The notes under the pieces were generated by a model. It was not told the origin of the DNA. It was given only the letters and a program-made list of their open reading frames with translations, and searched no databases. A DNA stretch of 64,000 nucleotides, taken from Zonotrichia leucophrys gambelii. Its lineage: Eukaryota > Chordata > Aves > Passeriformes > Passerellidae. The DNA lies in NCBI RefSeq assembly GCF_028769735.1, contig NC_088200.1:74792178-74856177 (forward strand), in the 5' to 3' direction. Numbering within the stretch: position 1 is the first letter of the stretch; each line of letters begins with the position of its first letter. A program made the position numbers and the translations under genes. This document shows positions 63,561-64,000 of this stretch, in pieces.

Positions 63561-64000
63561 CTTTTCCTGACACCTTATCATGTCTGCCAGTTCTTGAACT
63601 CCATTGGAGGAGTTGGTTTTAGTCCCTCTGTCTTCTTCCTACCCCACAGCTGAAATTGCCTCCTGCATTATTGAGTATTTTTCAAGCTTAACTCCAAGAC
63701 AAATAAAGAGTCTGTCTTCCTGAGATTCAGTGTGAGCATCCATTTAAGGTGCATTTGAAATACTGAATGTTAGGCTGAGGCAATAGGCAGAAATGTCAAA
63801 GTCTTCAGCATGCAAACGTTTTATTTTCACCTTCATGAACAAGATCTGAGTGAGCAGTTAGGTCTGTGGGCACTGCTTTAATGTAGTCCCAGTGTTCTGA
63901 GCCCAGTTTTGTGCTGCAGGAGAAGGGGAAGCAGAAGTTGCCAAGAATTGAGGAGAGAAGGATGCCTCTGTAAGCAATGGAAGCCCAGAGTGGTTCCTCC
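63561..64000. other. Intronic stretch, nothing supported
   Basis: Unique-looking sequence to the window edge, with no exon or repeat recognised. Confidence 0.5.

Larger units (their letters stand above)
54346..64000 (+). other. SSBP2: SSBP2 intron, 5' part (partial)
   Basis: This is the intron after GFFQ, with donor gtattc, extending beyond the window. The expected next coding exon (PFMSPRY...) was not seen. It contains the candidate microexon, paired hairpins, an AT repeat, the unrecognised exon-like segment at 62294 and the G/T tract near the end. Confidence 0.8.

Noticed and set aside
63083..63653. Phe/Leu/Gly/Val-rich frames resembling membrane proteins
   Set aside because: A translation artefact of the G/T-rich tract.
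1..64000. tRNA, rRNA, snRNA, CRISPR arrays and mitochondrial insertions
   Set aside because: I looked for characteristic motifs by eye and saw none; a covariance-model scan was not possible here.

Overview
This window looks like an intronic stretch of a bird genome, most likely a songbird (passerine). Two short exons on the + strand are recognisable as consecutive coding exons of SSBP2 (single-stranded DNA-binding protein 2, a partner of LDB1). Truncated CR1 LINE copies and solo LTRs of families I recall from songbird genomes support the avian/passerine assignment. In chicken SSBP2 lies on the Z chromosome, so Z linkage is a reasonable expectation, but the sequence itself does not show it.

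Layout. Positions 1-881 are the end of one intron. Exon A (882-966) encodes the end of the LUFS/LisH region. A single intron of about 53.3 kb follows (967-54255). Exon B (54256-54345) encodes the start of the proline-rich region. The next intron runs from 54346 to the window edge, and the usual next SSBP2 exon (starting PFMSPRY) was not found in it. The two exons join in frame (phase 0), so the window carries about 29 residues of SSBP2, roughly residues 66-124 when both exons are counted. Everything else is non-coding or unrecognised.

The introns hold scattered CR1 3' ends (336-471, 19056-19195, 30840-31045, 48596-48766) and one dense nested cluster at 24901-27038: an antisense CR1 carrying reverse-transcriptase remains, split by an older solo LTR, with a second solo LTR (26413-27032) flanked by a perfect 6-bp target-site duplication. 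They also hold simple repeats (ATATG, AAAAT, GGAT, AT, CA, TAA, TCA), two CpG-rich patches (about 16.54-16.99 kb and 48.09-48.29 kb) and a strongly strand-asymmetric G/T tract (63130-63560).

The most interesting observations are: a 33-nt phase-0 exon-like island in the intron after exon B (56098-56130), with a good acceptor and a strong donor; a perfect 31-bp inverted repeat with a 5-nt loop (31438-31504); and a 187-188 bp unidentified repeat present twice in direct orientation 6 kb apart (30087-30274 and 36136-36322). I found no RNA gene, CRISPR array, operon or bacterial feature. The other open reading frames look like chance or repeat-derived frames.
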